Assembly (NCBI RefSeq): GCF_028372415.1
Contig: NC_092873.1
Span: 351,205,390-351,269,389 of the forward strand
DNA length: 64,000 nt
Reading direction: 5' to 3'
Origin: Notamacropus eugenii
Taxonomy: Eukaryota; Chordata; Mammalia; Diprotodontia; Macropodidae
The position numbers and the translations under genes are program-made. This document shows, one piece after another, positions 47,530-58,599 of the stretch. The number at the start of each line of letters is the position of its first letter. Position 1 is the stretch's first letter. The notes below the pieces were generated by a model that was not told the origin of the DNA, ran no database searches, and saw only the letters and a program-made list of their open reading frames with translations.

Positions 47530-47925
47530 AGTTCCCACACCTGATAACCAAGTACTAAAACATTAGATTATAAGCTCCTAGAGGGTAGAGACTGTCTGTT
47601 TTTCTTTGTATCCCTAGTACTTAGCACAGTGCCTGGCACATGCTGTTGTTGTTCAGTTGTTTCAATTGTGTCTGACTGTCTATGACCCCAGATGGGGTTT
47701 TCTTGGCAAAGATACTAAAGTGGTTCATCGTCTCCTTGTCCAACCTATTTTACAGATAAGGAAACTGAGGTAAACAGGATAAAATGACTTGCCCAGGGTC
47801 ACACATTTAGTAAGCATCTGAGGTGGAATTTGAACTCAAGGCTTTCTGACTCCAGGCCCCATGATCTATCCACTTTACCACCTAGCTGCCACATTTAGTA
47901 GGCTTTTAATAAATGACTGACATTA
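47530..47925 (+). mobile_element. L2 3' end split by a SINE
   Basis: TATAAGCTCCTAGAGGGTAG and CACAGTGCCTGGCACATG stop at 47643 and resume at 47891 with TAGTAGGCTTTTAATAAATG. Confidence 0.85.
47644..47890 (-). mobile_element. CORE-SINE nested in L2
   Basis: 'ttgttgttcagttgtttcaattgtg', ATGGGGTTTTCTTGGCAAAG and an ACCACCTAGCTGCC end. Confidence 0.92.
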
Positions 47926-48049
47926 TCAAGTAAGCTGGAATCATTTGTATATGTATATACATAAAAGTATTCACTTATAATACACATACATACTCTTGTC
48001 CTTGCAAGCATCCACTTATGTGGATTATATCGATAGACCCACCTGTCAA

Positions 48050-48172
48050 TGAATCAATTAATCAATAAACAAGCATTTATTAAGTGCCTATCAGGCACTG
48101 TACTAGGCACTTGGAATTCAAAGAAAAAAAGGAAACAGTTCTTGTTCTTAGGGAGTTAACATCCTTCAGGGA
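48050..48172 (-). mobile_element. L2 3' end (continues at 48536)
   Basis: AACAAGCATTTATTAAGTGC, 'ggcactgtactaggcac' and 'gttcttagggagttaac'. It resumes after the L1 fragment with 'ctacattctaatgg'. Confidence 0.75.
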
Positions 48173-48535
48173 AATTTTTTTTTGATTAACAGAAATATAT
48201 CTTTTCTCCCTCTTACCTCCTCCTTTCCTACTTTTGGAGGAAAAATCTTGCAATAATTATACATAATCAAGTAAAACAAATTCCCCCATTGACCTTGTCT
48301 AACATATATATGTTTTATTCAATGCCTTGAATGCACTACCTCTCTGTCAGGAGGTGGGCAGCGTTCTTTATGACCATCCTTTTGTAAGTTCACCTTTGGT
48401 CATTGGATTGATTAGAGTTCTTAAGTCTTTTAAAATTGCTTATCTTTACATCATTACAATTACATAAATTGTTCTGCTGGTTTTGTTCACTCCACTCTCC
48501 ATCAGTTCATGCAATTCTTCCCAGGTTTCTCTGAA
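48172..48535 (-). mobile_element. L1 3'UTR fragment nested in L2
   Basis: 'attcccccattgaccttgtc', 'ctctctgtcaggaggtgggcagcg', 'agagttcttaagtctttt' and 'cccaggtttctctgaaacc', the reverse-complement end of a marsupial L1. Confidence 0.65.
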
Positions 48536-48824
48536 ACCTGAGGTGCCTACATTCTAATGGAATATTCCAAAGGGAGGGCCTGGGTTGGAACTATAGACTT
48601 CTGGTGGGAGTTGATGGAAAGAGAAGTTCCAGTGGAGATTCTCCCTTGGCTGGTGGCTATAGTTCCTGAATTCCTACCAGGATCACATATAACCGCTTCA
48701 TTGGCTCCTGCTTCCAGCTAGTTTCTGTGCCTTTTGTGAGTATCTCTGCATATCTCTACATGTGTCTGTGTGTAGCATAAAGGTGTCTATGTATGTATGT
48801 ATGTATGTCTAGGTGTGTTTGTCC

Positions 48825-49081
48825 TTTGTCATGTCGTCAGAGAAATAATGACATGACTTGCACTTGACTTTGTTTTGAGTGAGGGAGGGCTCAGCCTCAC
48901 TTCTCCTGCAGAGCCATCTGAATCCAGTGACCAGATATTCATCAGGATGACTGGAGATGACCCAGGATGAGGCAGTTGGGGTTAAGTGACTTGCCCAAGG
49001 TCGCATAGCTAGTGAGTGTCAAGTGTCTGAGTCCTCCTGACTCCTGCACTGGTGCTCTATCCACTGCACCACCTAGCTGCC
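48825..49081 (-). mobile_element. composite SINE
   Basis: 'atgacatgacttgcacttgactttg' and 'agggagggctcagcctcac' join a SINE head end (TCCACTGCACCACCTAGCTG). Confidence 0.75.
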
Positions 49082-49364
49082 TGTGTGTATGTATGTGTAT
49101 GTAAGGGGATAGATGAGTGAGTGGGTGGATGTGGGAGGCTGTAGGTGTGACTCCATGCAAATCTCTTTTTGTGTGGGCTGTTGCTAGGCCAGTGCTTTTA
49201 CATGGGTATTGGGAAATAGCTATGTAGCTGTAATTGGGGACTGGATGAAAAAGTTCAAGGACAAAATGGGAAGGAGAGAAGACTAAAGAAATAGCCAAGC
49301 CCACACAGCCCAAAGAGATTAGTGATTAAAAGAACATACACCATATAAAAAGAATATAAAAGAA

Positions 49365-50155
49365 TGTGCCCCATATATACCAAAATATTTACAGCAGCAC
49401 TCTTTTATGGCATCAAAGAATTAGAAACAAAGTAGATGCCCATCTATTGGGGAATGGTTAAAACAAATCATGGTACATGAATGTAATGAAATATTTCTGC
49501 ATCCGTAAGAAAAGATGAAAAGAGAAAAGAACAGAGAAAAGATTTATATGAACTGATGCAGTCGAATAAGCAGAACCAGGAAAACAATGTACGCAATAAT
49601 TACTATAATAATTATACTAGCTAGCATTATACACCACTTTAAGGTTTGCAAAATGCCTTATATACTCACTCTTTTGATTCTCACAACAACCCTATGAGGT
49701 CGGTACTATTTGATCCCTTTCTCAAACTTGAGGAAACGGAGTCTGAGAGAAGTTGAGTGACTCATGGCTACACAGTCTGAGGCGGGATTTGAACTCAGGT
49801 ATTCCCGACTCTCAGTCCAGCACTTTATCTACTAAACCACCTAGCTACTTCAGTGTAAATAGAAACCACATTAACAAAATAACAGGGACTGAAAACTGCT
49901 AATTTATAATGACTAAGACTGGCCCTAAAGAAGAAACGTGAGAAGATACCTCTCCATCTTCTTTGCAGAGGTGGGGAACTGTGGAGATGGAACACTGCAG
50001 ATGATGTCACACTTTTTTCCACAAGCTGATTAGTTTTACTGAAATGTAGTTTTCTCCTTTTTTTCTTCCTTTTTATTAGGGTGAGTATCTGGAAGGAAGA
50101 AGGAGAGAGAAATGTAGATGACAGAAAAACAAAATAAATCCTTACAATTTTATTT
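49365..50155 (+). mobile_element. L1 3' end split by a MIR
   Basis: ORF2 end ('caaaatatttacagcagcactc', 'ttggggaatggttaaaaca', 'tatgaactgatgcag') to 49605; 3'UTR ('ccctaaagaagaaacgtgagaag', 'cagaggtggggaactg') from 49850. Confidence 0.75.
49610..49845 (-). mobile_element. MIR/CORE-SINE nested in L1
   Basis: 'ctagctagcattatacacc', 'gattctcacaacaaccctatgaggt', 'gaggaaacggagtc' and 'aaaccacctagct'. Confidence 0.85.
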
Positions 50156-50762
50156 TAATATGACAACAACAAAGAAATGACAGAATCTGAGGTGGTAAGA
50201 ATCCCATGATCACTTGCAAATGCAAACCCTCAGAAATACCCCAAATTAGATGCAAAACATATGCAAACTATATGCAAACTAACCTAGCTTCCTTGTCCTT
50301 TCAGGCCTATAGAAAGCCCTTGGGAAAATCCTAGTGGAGCCCCAGGCTGAGGGCTAGTAGGGGGGTGAATGGACCGGCAGGGGGGTTGGGAGCCCTGGGG
50401 CCTCTCCTTGTCTTTCACTGTCTCTTCCCTTCTCAAAGGTCTCTGGTTTGTTTGGGGCTCTGAAATGTTCCAGGGAGGCCCTGGAGGAAAAGGCAAGTCT
50501 CAGCTGTTCCCCGTTCCTAGCCTGAGGGGGTGTGTGGAGGGTTTGTGTGGAAGGAGTAACCTGGTCTCCCCACAGCGAATGAGAATGTCACAGTGACAGC
50601 TGTGGAGGGGACACCTGCTAACCAGACCCAGTTGTTCTGGTGGGAGAGAGATCAAGGACAGACAGAGGAGCCCCCAAATCTCTTTTGGCCAGGATTCTGT
50701 CTCACTAGCACAGACTGTGACTCCCTTTGGGGGCCCCTGTGTTTTTGTGTATTATGGAGGAT
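50156..50762. other. unassigned intergenic sequence
   Basis: 'atgcaaacta' is repeated near 50253-50280. GC-richer from 50300. No exon recognised. Confidence 0.45.
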
Positions 50763-50826
50763 GGGGGTGGGGAGTGGGGAGTGGGAAGTGGGGAGTGGGG
50801 AGTGGGAAGTGGGGAGTGGGGAGTGG
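50763..50826. repeat. G-rich minisatellite (GGGGAGT/GGGAAGT units)
   Basis: Seven-base units combine into a 21-bp higher-order period, three copies, with many GGG or GGGG runs compatible with G-quadruplex formation. Confidence 0.9.
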
Positions 50827-50896
50827 TGCAAGGATCTGGGGCCCCTAATGCCAGAGCTTAGGTGGTGGTGGTAGGATGACGCAGAGAGCTAAGGAG

Positions 50897-50898
<2 letters not shown>

Positions 50899-50976
<78 letters not shown>
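50899..50976. repeat. (GT)39 microsatellite
   Basis: An uninterrupted GT run of 78 bp. Confidence 0.98.
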
Positions 50977-50977
<1 letters not shown>

Positions 50978-51532
50978 GGAGGAGGAACAAAGAGCTGGAG
51001 ACCTCAGCTTGTTCACTCCTAATCTTCACTGCATATTCCCTGTGGCAGAGCCTTGGTCTGATCTTTGAGGGGAAACTTAGAAGAGTCAGATTCAAGGCAT
51101 GGTCCAGTGTTGGTCTGGGTTAAGTCTGGGTCAAGGTCAGAGTAAGACCCCAGCACACTCATAAATCAGCTTCCTCTGGCCAGACTCCCTCTCCAACCCA
51201 ATACTGGTGCCATTGTCTCTCCTCCCTTTCCTTCCCTTGCCTTTGTCCTCTCAGAGTTCCCACGTACATTGGAGCCTCTTCCCATTCTGTTATCCTCCTT
51301 TCATTTCCTTTTCTGATATTCTATGGGATTTTTTCTCCTCCCTCCATCCTCCTTTCCTTCCTTCTTTCTTTCGTTCCTTCTTTTCTTCTTTCCTTGCATC
51401 TTTCCTTCCTTTCTTTTCTCTTTTTCCTTCTCTCTGTTATTTGACCCTTATTTCTCAAAGAGAAAACTCACTCCGCCAGTGCAGATGGGGACCTTATACT
51501 TACAGAGTCATCTAGAACACTGATAAGTTAAG
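50977..51532. other. unassigned, with CT-rich tract
   Basis: 51200-51440 is pyrimidine-rich (TTCC/TTTC); no gene is seen. Confidence 0.5.
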
Positions 51533-51695
51533 TCAGAGGTTGAACATGCAGCCCACAACACTTCCATGTATAGTTTGAACCAGACTAAAATGTAATTTTA
51601 ATAAAAAATATTTTATAAAATAAATAAAACACAATAAAACATAGATTACATTTTAAAATTAAGTCAATATGAAGCCCACAGGGAACCTTATTGTG
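51533..51695. mobile_element. hAT-type non-autonomous element
   Basis: CAGAGGTTGAACATGCAGCC start, AT-rich centre with TAAAATAAATAAAAC and a 'gtcaatatgaagcccac' end. Related to the element at 26440. Confidence 0.55.
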
Positions 51696-51696
51696 G

Positions 51697-51850
51697 ATTG
51701 TTGTTCAGTTGTTTTGGTCATATCTGACTCTTTGTGACCCCTTTTGGGGTTTTCTTGGCAAAGATACTAGAGTGGTTTGCTGTTTCCTTCTCCAACTTGT
51801 TTTACAAATTTGAACTCAGGTCTTCCTGACTACAGGCCCAGTACTCTATC
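51697..51850 (-). mobile_element. CORE-SINE fragment
   Basis: 'gattgttgttcagttg', TTTTGGGGTTTTCTTGGCAA and 'aatttgaactcaggtcttcctgac'; internally deleted. Confidence 0.85.
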
Positions 51851-52497
51851 CTAGAAGGTTACTGCGATAGGCCAGGTGAGACCAGGTGATCTCATTACTT
51901 CTACCAGGGTGATGGCTATGTGAGTGTGGAGAAAAATAGTTTAGGTATGTTGTGAAGGTAAAAACGACATCTGACTATGTATTGGAGTTGTGGCGTGAGG
52001 TTGAACAAGATATCAAGGAGGACCCCCAACAGGGAGATAACAGGGAGAATGGTAGTACCCTTGACAATAATAGAGGAGTTGGGAAGAAGGCATGATTTGA
52101 GGGAAAAGATAAGAAAGTCTGTATTGGAAAGGTTGAATTTGAGATACCGACATGACATCCAATTCAAGATGTCTAGAAGATAGAAGAGATGTTGGACTAG
52201 AGCTCAGGAGACAGATTAGGCCTGAATATATAGATCAGGGAATCATCTGAGTAGAGATGATCATTGAACCTATGGAGGGTGATGAGATCACCAAGTGAGA
52301 GGATATGTAGAAAAAGAGAGGAGGAATTGAGGGAACCTAGGGGATCACCGACAACTAGTGGTCATGACCTGGATAGAGATCCAACAAAAGAGCAAAGAAA
52401 ACTAAGGAAAGGTTGGACAGCATTCTTGCCTAACCTTTAGTGATTGAATGGGCTTTGCCTCCAACAAAATGAGGCCTGAGAAATTACCTTGATTTAG

Positions 52498-52685
52498 AAA
52501 GGTCAAGGTCATCTACTGCACCAGGGGCCACCACCAGTCGTTTTGATTTTTATCTTGCCCCTGGACTTTAATGACTCTGGAAGAAAGAGTGAGGCTGCCT
52601 CACTTATATTCAGTTCATTCACAAGTCAAGACATCATCCCATGAGAGCACTGATCCTTTCTGAAAACTAAAGATGAACAACAAAA
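52498..52685 (+). mobile_element. SINE with RTE-like 3' tail
   Basis: 'gaaggtcaaggtcatctactgc'-like start, 'gactctggaagaaagagtgaggc' and a 'tttctgaaaactaaagatgaacaacaaa' tail. Confidence 0.65.
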
Positions 52686-52971
52686 TGGGAAGAAAGCCAA
52701 GAAAGAGGGAGCAGTGTTGCAAAAACCTAGAGAGGAAAAGTGTATTCAAGAGGAGATGATTGACAGTGTTAAAGAAAGATCAAGGAGGATGGGCATCAAG
52801 AAAGGGCACAAGATTTGACAATTAAGAGATCACCGGTGATTTTGGAGAGAGGAGTTTCAGTCGAATGATGAAGTCAGAAGCCAGATTGTAGACGATTTAG
52901 GATGAGTGAGAAGAGAGGAAGTGAAGTCACCAAATATAGATGGCTGTCTCAACTTTATTTAAGAAGACGAG

Positions 52972-52975
<4 letters not shown>

Positions 52976-53011
<36 letters not shown>
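52976..53011. repeat. (TA)n microsatellite
   Basis: About 36 bp of alternating TA. Confidence 0.95.
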
Positions 53012-53014
<3 letters not shown>

Positions 53015-53204
53015 ATGATAGCTAGTGAGGATTTTTTTTAAGGGATTAGGGAGGCACAATCATATTTGTAGGTGGTAGAAAAGGAGCCAGTAGACAAGGA
53101 GTATTGAAGAAAAGAGAGAGATGGATAACAGTGCAGGGAATCTGCCGGAGAAGACAGGAGTAGATGGGATCGGGGTGTATGTACGTGCATGAGCATAGTA
53201 AATG

Positions 53205-53293
53205 TCTGTAAGGAAGTAAGACAGCTAGTAAGTGTTGGAGATCATATTTCAACTCAGACCCAGTGCTCTAACCACTGTACCACCTATCTGCCC
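53205..53293 (-). mobile_element. CORE-SINE head fragment
   Basis: 'agctagtaagtgttgg' and ACTGTACCACCTATCTGCCC. Confidence 0.75.
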
Positions 53294-53539
53294 TTACTTC
53301 ATAGTCAGTGTCTATGAACTATTTTATTAGCACTTAAATCATAATCTCTTCTAGCTAGCAAGGACCTTGAAGAATATCCAAACCAAGCACTTTAATTTTA
53401 TAGCCAAGTGACACAACTAATCAGTACCAGAGTGAGGACTAGATCTCCTGACTTGAAAGCTAGCAACTGTCCCCCTCACCAAACAGCTTCGCATATGAAG
53501 ACATACCCTTAAGCAAGTACATGTGACACATGTGATGCC

Positions 53540-53850
53540 ATTCATTCATTCAGTAAACATTTATTAAGTGCCTACTATGTGTCAGGCCCTATGCTAAGTG
53601 CTGGGGAAGCCTCAACTTGCTCATCTGTAAAATTGATATTAATATCCCCTACTTTGCAGGGTATGCGTAGAATTAAATGAGACTACATGTTATATGTTAA
53701 CCTTAAAACACCAGCATTATTAGTATTACTGTTATCAATTGATTGGCTCCTTATTGCCACTAGGATAAAATGAGACTTTTTTATTTGTCATTTAAAGCCT
53801 TCTCCTACCTGGTCTCAATATATGTTTTTCAGCAGAATTATACTTTACCA
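53540..53850. mobile_element. L2 tail (minus), MIR part and L2 part (plus)
   Basis: 53540-53610 is an L2 tail on the minus strand (TTATTAAGTGCCTACTATGT). 53615-53735 is MIR-like plus ('ctcatctgtaaaattgatatt'). 53745-53850 is L2 ORF2-like plus ('ggctccttattgccactaggataaaatgag'). Confidence 0.6.
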
Positions 53851-53899
53851 ATTATTACTATTAATTAATTTAATTATTAATTGTTAACTATACTTATGG

Positions 53900-54150
53900 G
53901 GCAGCTAGGCACATTGGATAAAATGCCGCATCCAGAGTCAGGAAGACCTGAGTTCAAATCCAGCCTCAGACACTTACTAGCTGTGTGAACCTGGACAAGT
54001 CACCTAACCCTGTTTGCCACAGTTTCCTCCTTTGTAAAATGATTTGGAGAAGGAAACAGCAAACCACTTCAGTATCTTTGCCAAAGAAAATCCCAAATGG
54101 GGTCATGAAGAGTCAGACACAACTGAAAAATGACTGAACAAGGGCAGCGA
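53900..54150 (+). mobile_element. CORE-SINE, full length
   Basis: GGCAGCTAGGCACATTGGAT head, GACACTTACTAGCTGTGTGA core and an ACTGAAAAATGACTGAACAA tail. Confidence 0.92.
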
Positions 54151-54179
54151 TGAACATAACTGTTCAAGTGTCTCCCCTG

Positions 54180-55345
54180 ATCAAATGTAGGTTTGTTTGA
54201 CTTCTTTATTTTTGTTTGAGGCTTTGTTCATAGATGTTTTGCAATCATTCTCTTCTGTGTTCGTGCATTTCTTCTGGGCTTTATGTTACTGCTGGGCAGT
54301 TCTGAGGAGGATGAATGTCTGGTCCAGCCTTTTGTCCTTCTGTGTCCTGCTGATGCTTTTGCAGCTCAGTCTGGGGGCCTCAGACTTTCAGCATTCCCAA
54401 AGTGGTGTGATCTGGGGAGAGGTCTGTTCATTGCCCTTCTGGTCCGAACATTGCAAGACCTTGACCCAAGTTTGGCACAACCTTCATTGGGAGCTTCAGT
54501 AGACTGCTTCTGGACTCAATCACTGTTAGTCTTCTGGGAGGTTACATAGCTGAGCTGCCAGCTCCCTTTTGGTCTGAGTCTCCTATCCTGGTTATTCCAC
54601 ATGCTGTGCTAAAGGATAGAACTGGGTTACCACTCTGCTTCTGGGATCAGAGCCACACAGCTACATTTCTGGAACTTGTTCCTTGCTCAGTAAACAGCTA
54701 AAATTCATGCTTGCAATCATTCCTCTGTGCCCCACATCTGGGTAGTGAGTGACAATTTTCAGATGGTACCCACTCTTGCACCCACTGTTAGTTCGGGAAT
54801 CCCCTGAAATCTCTTGCTGTCCTAGTGCTTCCTCCCCTGATGCTTTATTTAAACTCTCTTTCAGTCCCTAGGCAGTGGAAAGTTCCATGCACTTGCATCC
54901 CATCCCAAGTGGGCAGTATCTGCAGACCTCTTTGCCTCCTCAAGATGCCCTTGGTTGGAAAAATGACTCAGTATAATTTTTTCTTAGATTTTTTTTAGTT
55001 ACTCTTGAGTCATGTCAATCTCTTCATGACCCTTTTGGGATTTTCTTAGTGAAGAGACTGGAGTGGTTTGTCATTTCCATCTCCAGTTCATTTTACAGAT
55101 GAGGAAACTAAGGCAACCAGGGTTAAGTGACTCATCCAGGGTCACACAGCTAGTAAGTGTCTGAGGCTGGTTTGGAATTCAGATCTTCCTGGCTCCCAGT
55201 CTGCTGCTTTATCCACTGTGCCACCTAACTGCCCTTTCTTGACTTGCCCAATCAGAATTTGGTCTGGTATATTTGATACGTCATTGTCAAGAAGATTTTG
55301 GGATGTTAGGCTCATCTGCTTTCTCTAACTCCACCATCTTGACTC
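54180..55345 (-). mobile_element. L1 5'UTR copy A (3'-truncated), with nested SINE
   Basis: Minus-strand L1 5' region. The 5' terminus is marked by the reverse complement of 'ccaccatcttgactctacctc' near 55330, an 'agagtcaagatggtgg' start. The 'gaggctttgttcatagatgttttgcaatcattctcttc' segment (54218) matches copy B at 56200. The SINE at 54995 interrupts it. No ORF1 sequence follows at the left end. Confidence 0.55.
54995..55234 (-). mobile_element. CORE-SINE nested in L1 5'UTR
   Basis: 'cccttttgggattttcttagtg', CATTTTACAGATGAGGAAAC and CTGTGCCACCTAACTGCCC. Confidence 0.9.
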
Positions 55346-57815
55346 TACCTCTTCTGTGTTTATATGCCAAAGTTTCTACTTATCTTTAGTCTTTTCATCA
55401 GCAACTCCTCTGTTCCAACTAAGATCCATTTTCCTCCCTGTAGAATTACATTCAGTTTTGCTGAGAAAATTATTCTTGGTTGTAAGCTTTTATTCTTTGC
55501 CTTTTAGAATATTGTGTTCTATGCTCCTCCTTACTTTATAGTGGCAGCTTCTAAGTCTTTTGTGATTCTGACTGTGGTTCTTCCTGTCCAATTGTTTTAT
55601 TTTACTTTTGACTTGGAAGCATTCAATTTTGCCTATGACATCCCTGGAAGCTTTAGTTTGGGGATTACCTTCAGCAAGTGATCAATGGATTATTTCTATT
55701 CGCCCTCTTGTTCTACCTTGTATGGGTAGTTTTCTTTTATGATTTCTTAAAATATGATATGTAGGCTTTTTTGTGGGGAGGGGCTCATGGCTTTCAGAGT
55801 AGTTCAATGATTCTTAAATCTTAAATCATCTCTATTTGATGCATTTTCCAGGTAGGTTATTTTTTTACATGAGTTACCTTACATTTTTCTATTGAAAAAT
55901 TTCTTTTGATTTGAGTACTTCTTGTCTCATGGAATAATTAACTTCTATCTGATCCGTTCTAATTTTCAGGGAGCTTGTTTCTCGGGTAAGGTTTTGTGTA
56001 TATTGTACTAAGCACTTAATTATCTTTCCAAGTGTCTCCTCTATATCTCTCATTTTTTTCCGGTTCTTTCCTCTAGCATTTCATTTATAATATCATCTTA
56101 GCTCTTTAAAACAACAACAATGACAACAACAAAATTCTTTCCTTGTTTCTTCTTGAAATTCTAACTGACCTTGTGGCCAAACTGTGCTTTTCTTTAAGGC
56201 TTTGCTTGTAGATGGTTGTAAAGTCATTCTCTTCTTCTCAATTTGTCTTTGGCATCCCTGACATCATGATAGTTCTTCATCTGTTTTTGTCTTGTCATCC
56301 TTCTAGCTTTATTGCTTGGATTAGGACTTTGTCTTAGTACCAGGTGCTGTGCATTGACTTTGTATGGTTCTGGCCTGTCTTCTACGGTGTTCTTCCATTA
56401 TGTTCTTAAAGACATTGGATTACACTTCCAGAATCCTAAGAGCAGCTCAGGCCAGGAAGCTGCAAACTTTCTACTGTCTTATCATGGGCATTATCACTGC
56501 TCTACTGGGTTTTCCAAGCTCTCAACCCTGATTTTGGTCTATGCAACCTAGCTGCAGACTTCCACACAAGTGAAACCCCAGTAGATGGTTGGTGACCTCA
56601 ACCCCATCAGCTAGCTGGAAAGTTCTTCAGGTTCAAAGGGATAGTATTGACTGTTTACTCCTGCTCTCCTTTCCTGGGTAAGGAACAGTGATGATCTACA
56701 CTTTTCTAGGCTATAGCTAAGTCCAAAATCCTCTCTCTGGGGTGAGAGTGATAATAATGTAGGCTTTTCTGTTCTCAGGGTCTGACTTCACAATCCTGTC
56801 CCACCCATGCTCTACAGTTCCTACCTTGGTCATTGCTTGTGGGTTGAACCTGTGGTCTAGATAGCTGACCCTTATCTAGTGAGGGCTGTTCCCCTCATGT
56901 AGCATAAGGGGGTTATGTGGCTCAAAAGGAGGCAAAAAAGAATCTCTAGCCTCTTCTTCCATTCTTCTCCTAGGGAGATTTTCATTCTTTTCAGGAGAAG
57001 ATGCAAGAGGTGGAGAGTAGAAGCTGACCACCACTCTGCTCTCCTCTGAGAGAGGGGTGCTGGGCTAGAATTATATCTATCTGCCCCCTTAAATACTATT
57101 AGTTTAGGGAATGTGATGTTCAGGTTTAAGCTAACTCCTGATCGCAGATTTATTATTTGGGAGAAAGGAAGACTCCAAACTTTATATCCAATGCTTGATC
57201 CCCTTTCCATCAAATACCAGTTACACAATGAATGCACATAATGAATAGCAAAGGAACCCCTTTATCCAATATGATCGCAAAACAGACATTAGAGAAAGAG
57301 TGAAAGAGGTCTCCTATTGGGAGTGAGGTAACAGCTCAACCAAGAGAGAGTACCAGATCTTGCCCAAGGAGAAATTCCCTGAAATCTTTAGTATAGCAAG
57401 CTGAAGGTGAGGATATAAGGGAGACTACCAGCTCCTCTTATGTCAGTTTCTCCCCTGAGTCTTTTCCTTCTGCAACCTGAAGTGGGGTTAGCATCTTCCA
57501 TTTTTTTTTTTTATCAAAGATGGAAGCCAGAAGCAGAAGTAACTGAAGAACAGATATCTAAAAAGACTGAAGAAAAAGAAAAAAAAACTGGAATGACTCA
57601 AAGAAAGTAGAAGATCTCTCCCTCACAACCACATAGGGCATTGACCTCCCCCGATGGGGAGAGAATCCTATCATAGTGGGCTTTGGGACTGGGCTTACAC
57701 TTAGATTTTCAAACACTCCTCAGTCTTGTGCTCTTCTGAGATCTTTGTTGCTGTAGTTATAGGAGAGGCTAAGCTTCGCTGCTTCCTACTATTCTACCAT
57801 CTTGGATGGTCTTCA
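55346..57815 (-). mobile_element. L1 5'UTR plus ORF1 copy B (ORF2 missing)
   Basis: Minus-strand reading at about 55710-55440 gives a decayed ORF1p C-terminal domain: NPQTKASRDVIGKIECFQVK followed by a KIKQLDRKN stretch, matching the L1 PRxIIxKFxxxxxKExI pattern with a stop just upstream. 55740-56150 would be the coiled-coil part. 56160-57815 is 5'UTR, ending with the reverse complement of 'ctaccatcttggatgg', the L1 5' start. No ORF2 or 3' tail is attached. Confidence 0.6.
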
Positions 57816-57821
57816 AAATGT

Positions 57822-57915
57822 AGACTTCTTGAGAATAGGGATTATTTAGTTTTCGTTATCATATCCCCACTACAGTACCTGGCACATAGCCTGCACTTAA
57901 TAACTGCAGATTAGT
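57822..57915 (+). mobile_element. L2 3' tail
   Basis: 'tagacttcttgagaataggg', CAGTACCTGGCACATAG and CTGCACTTAATAACTG. Confidence 0.75.
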
Positions 57916-58599
57916 AGACCAGCAATCAAAAATCAGATCTATAGGACTGTCCTGAAAATTGTCCTAGATCTTCTCTTCTCTCTCCACTCTCTTACTTGGA
58001 GATCCATCTCATTGGCTCCTATGGGTTCAATGATCATCTCTGTGCAAATGGCTTCCAGATCTACAGATCTAGCCCTAATCTCTCTCCTGAGCTCCAGCCC
58101 CAACCATGTGGCCACTCTCTTCATTCAAGCTGCCATCTTCTCTTTCCTTTTGCAATAGCCTCCTTCTCAGATCTCTGCTTTCCAGTCTCTTCCTTTTCCA
58201 ATCCATTCTCCATACAGCTGCTCACATGATTTTTCTAAAGCATAGGCTTGCCCATTGGTCCTGCACAGAAAATTATGGTGGCTCCCAGCTGCTTCTGAAG
58301 TAAAATTCAAACTCCTCAGCCTGGCATGGAGAGACTTCCACCATCTGGCTCCAATCTATCTTTCCTACTTCATTTCCTATTGTGTTCTCTCCGTCATGCA
58401 CTGGACAGCCAGACTGGCTCCCTTGCTGTTCCCCTGCCGTCATGCCTTTGCACATGCCATTCCCCACATTCAGAATGCACTCTTTTCCTTTCCTCTACTA
58501 CCCAGAATCCTTAGTTTCCATCAAGACTCAGTTTAGGTCTTTCCTAATCTCCTTAGTGTCAGTGCATTCTCCTTTCTTCCTGCTATCTTTTTTAATTCT

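Larger units (their letters stand above)
51860..53200 (-). mobile_element. L2-like LINE, split by a SINE
   Basis: The best preserved copy of this family in the window: 'gaccaggtgatctcattac', 'gataacagggagaatggtagtaccc', 'gggaatcatctgagtagagatg', 'ggtcatgacctgg', and after the SINE 'gatcaaggaggatgggcatc', 'gatcaccggtgattttgg' and 'gaagccagattgtag'. A TA microsatellite is embedded at 52976. Confidence 0.7.
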
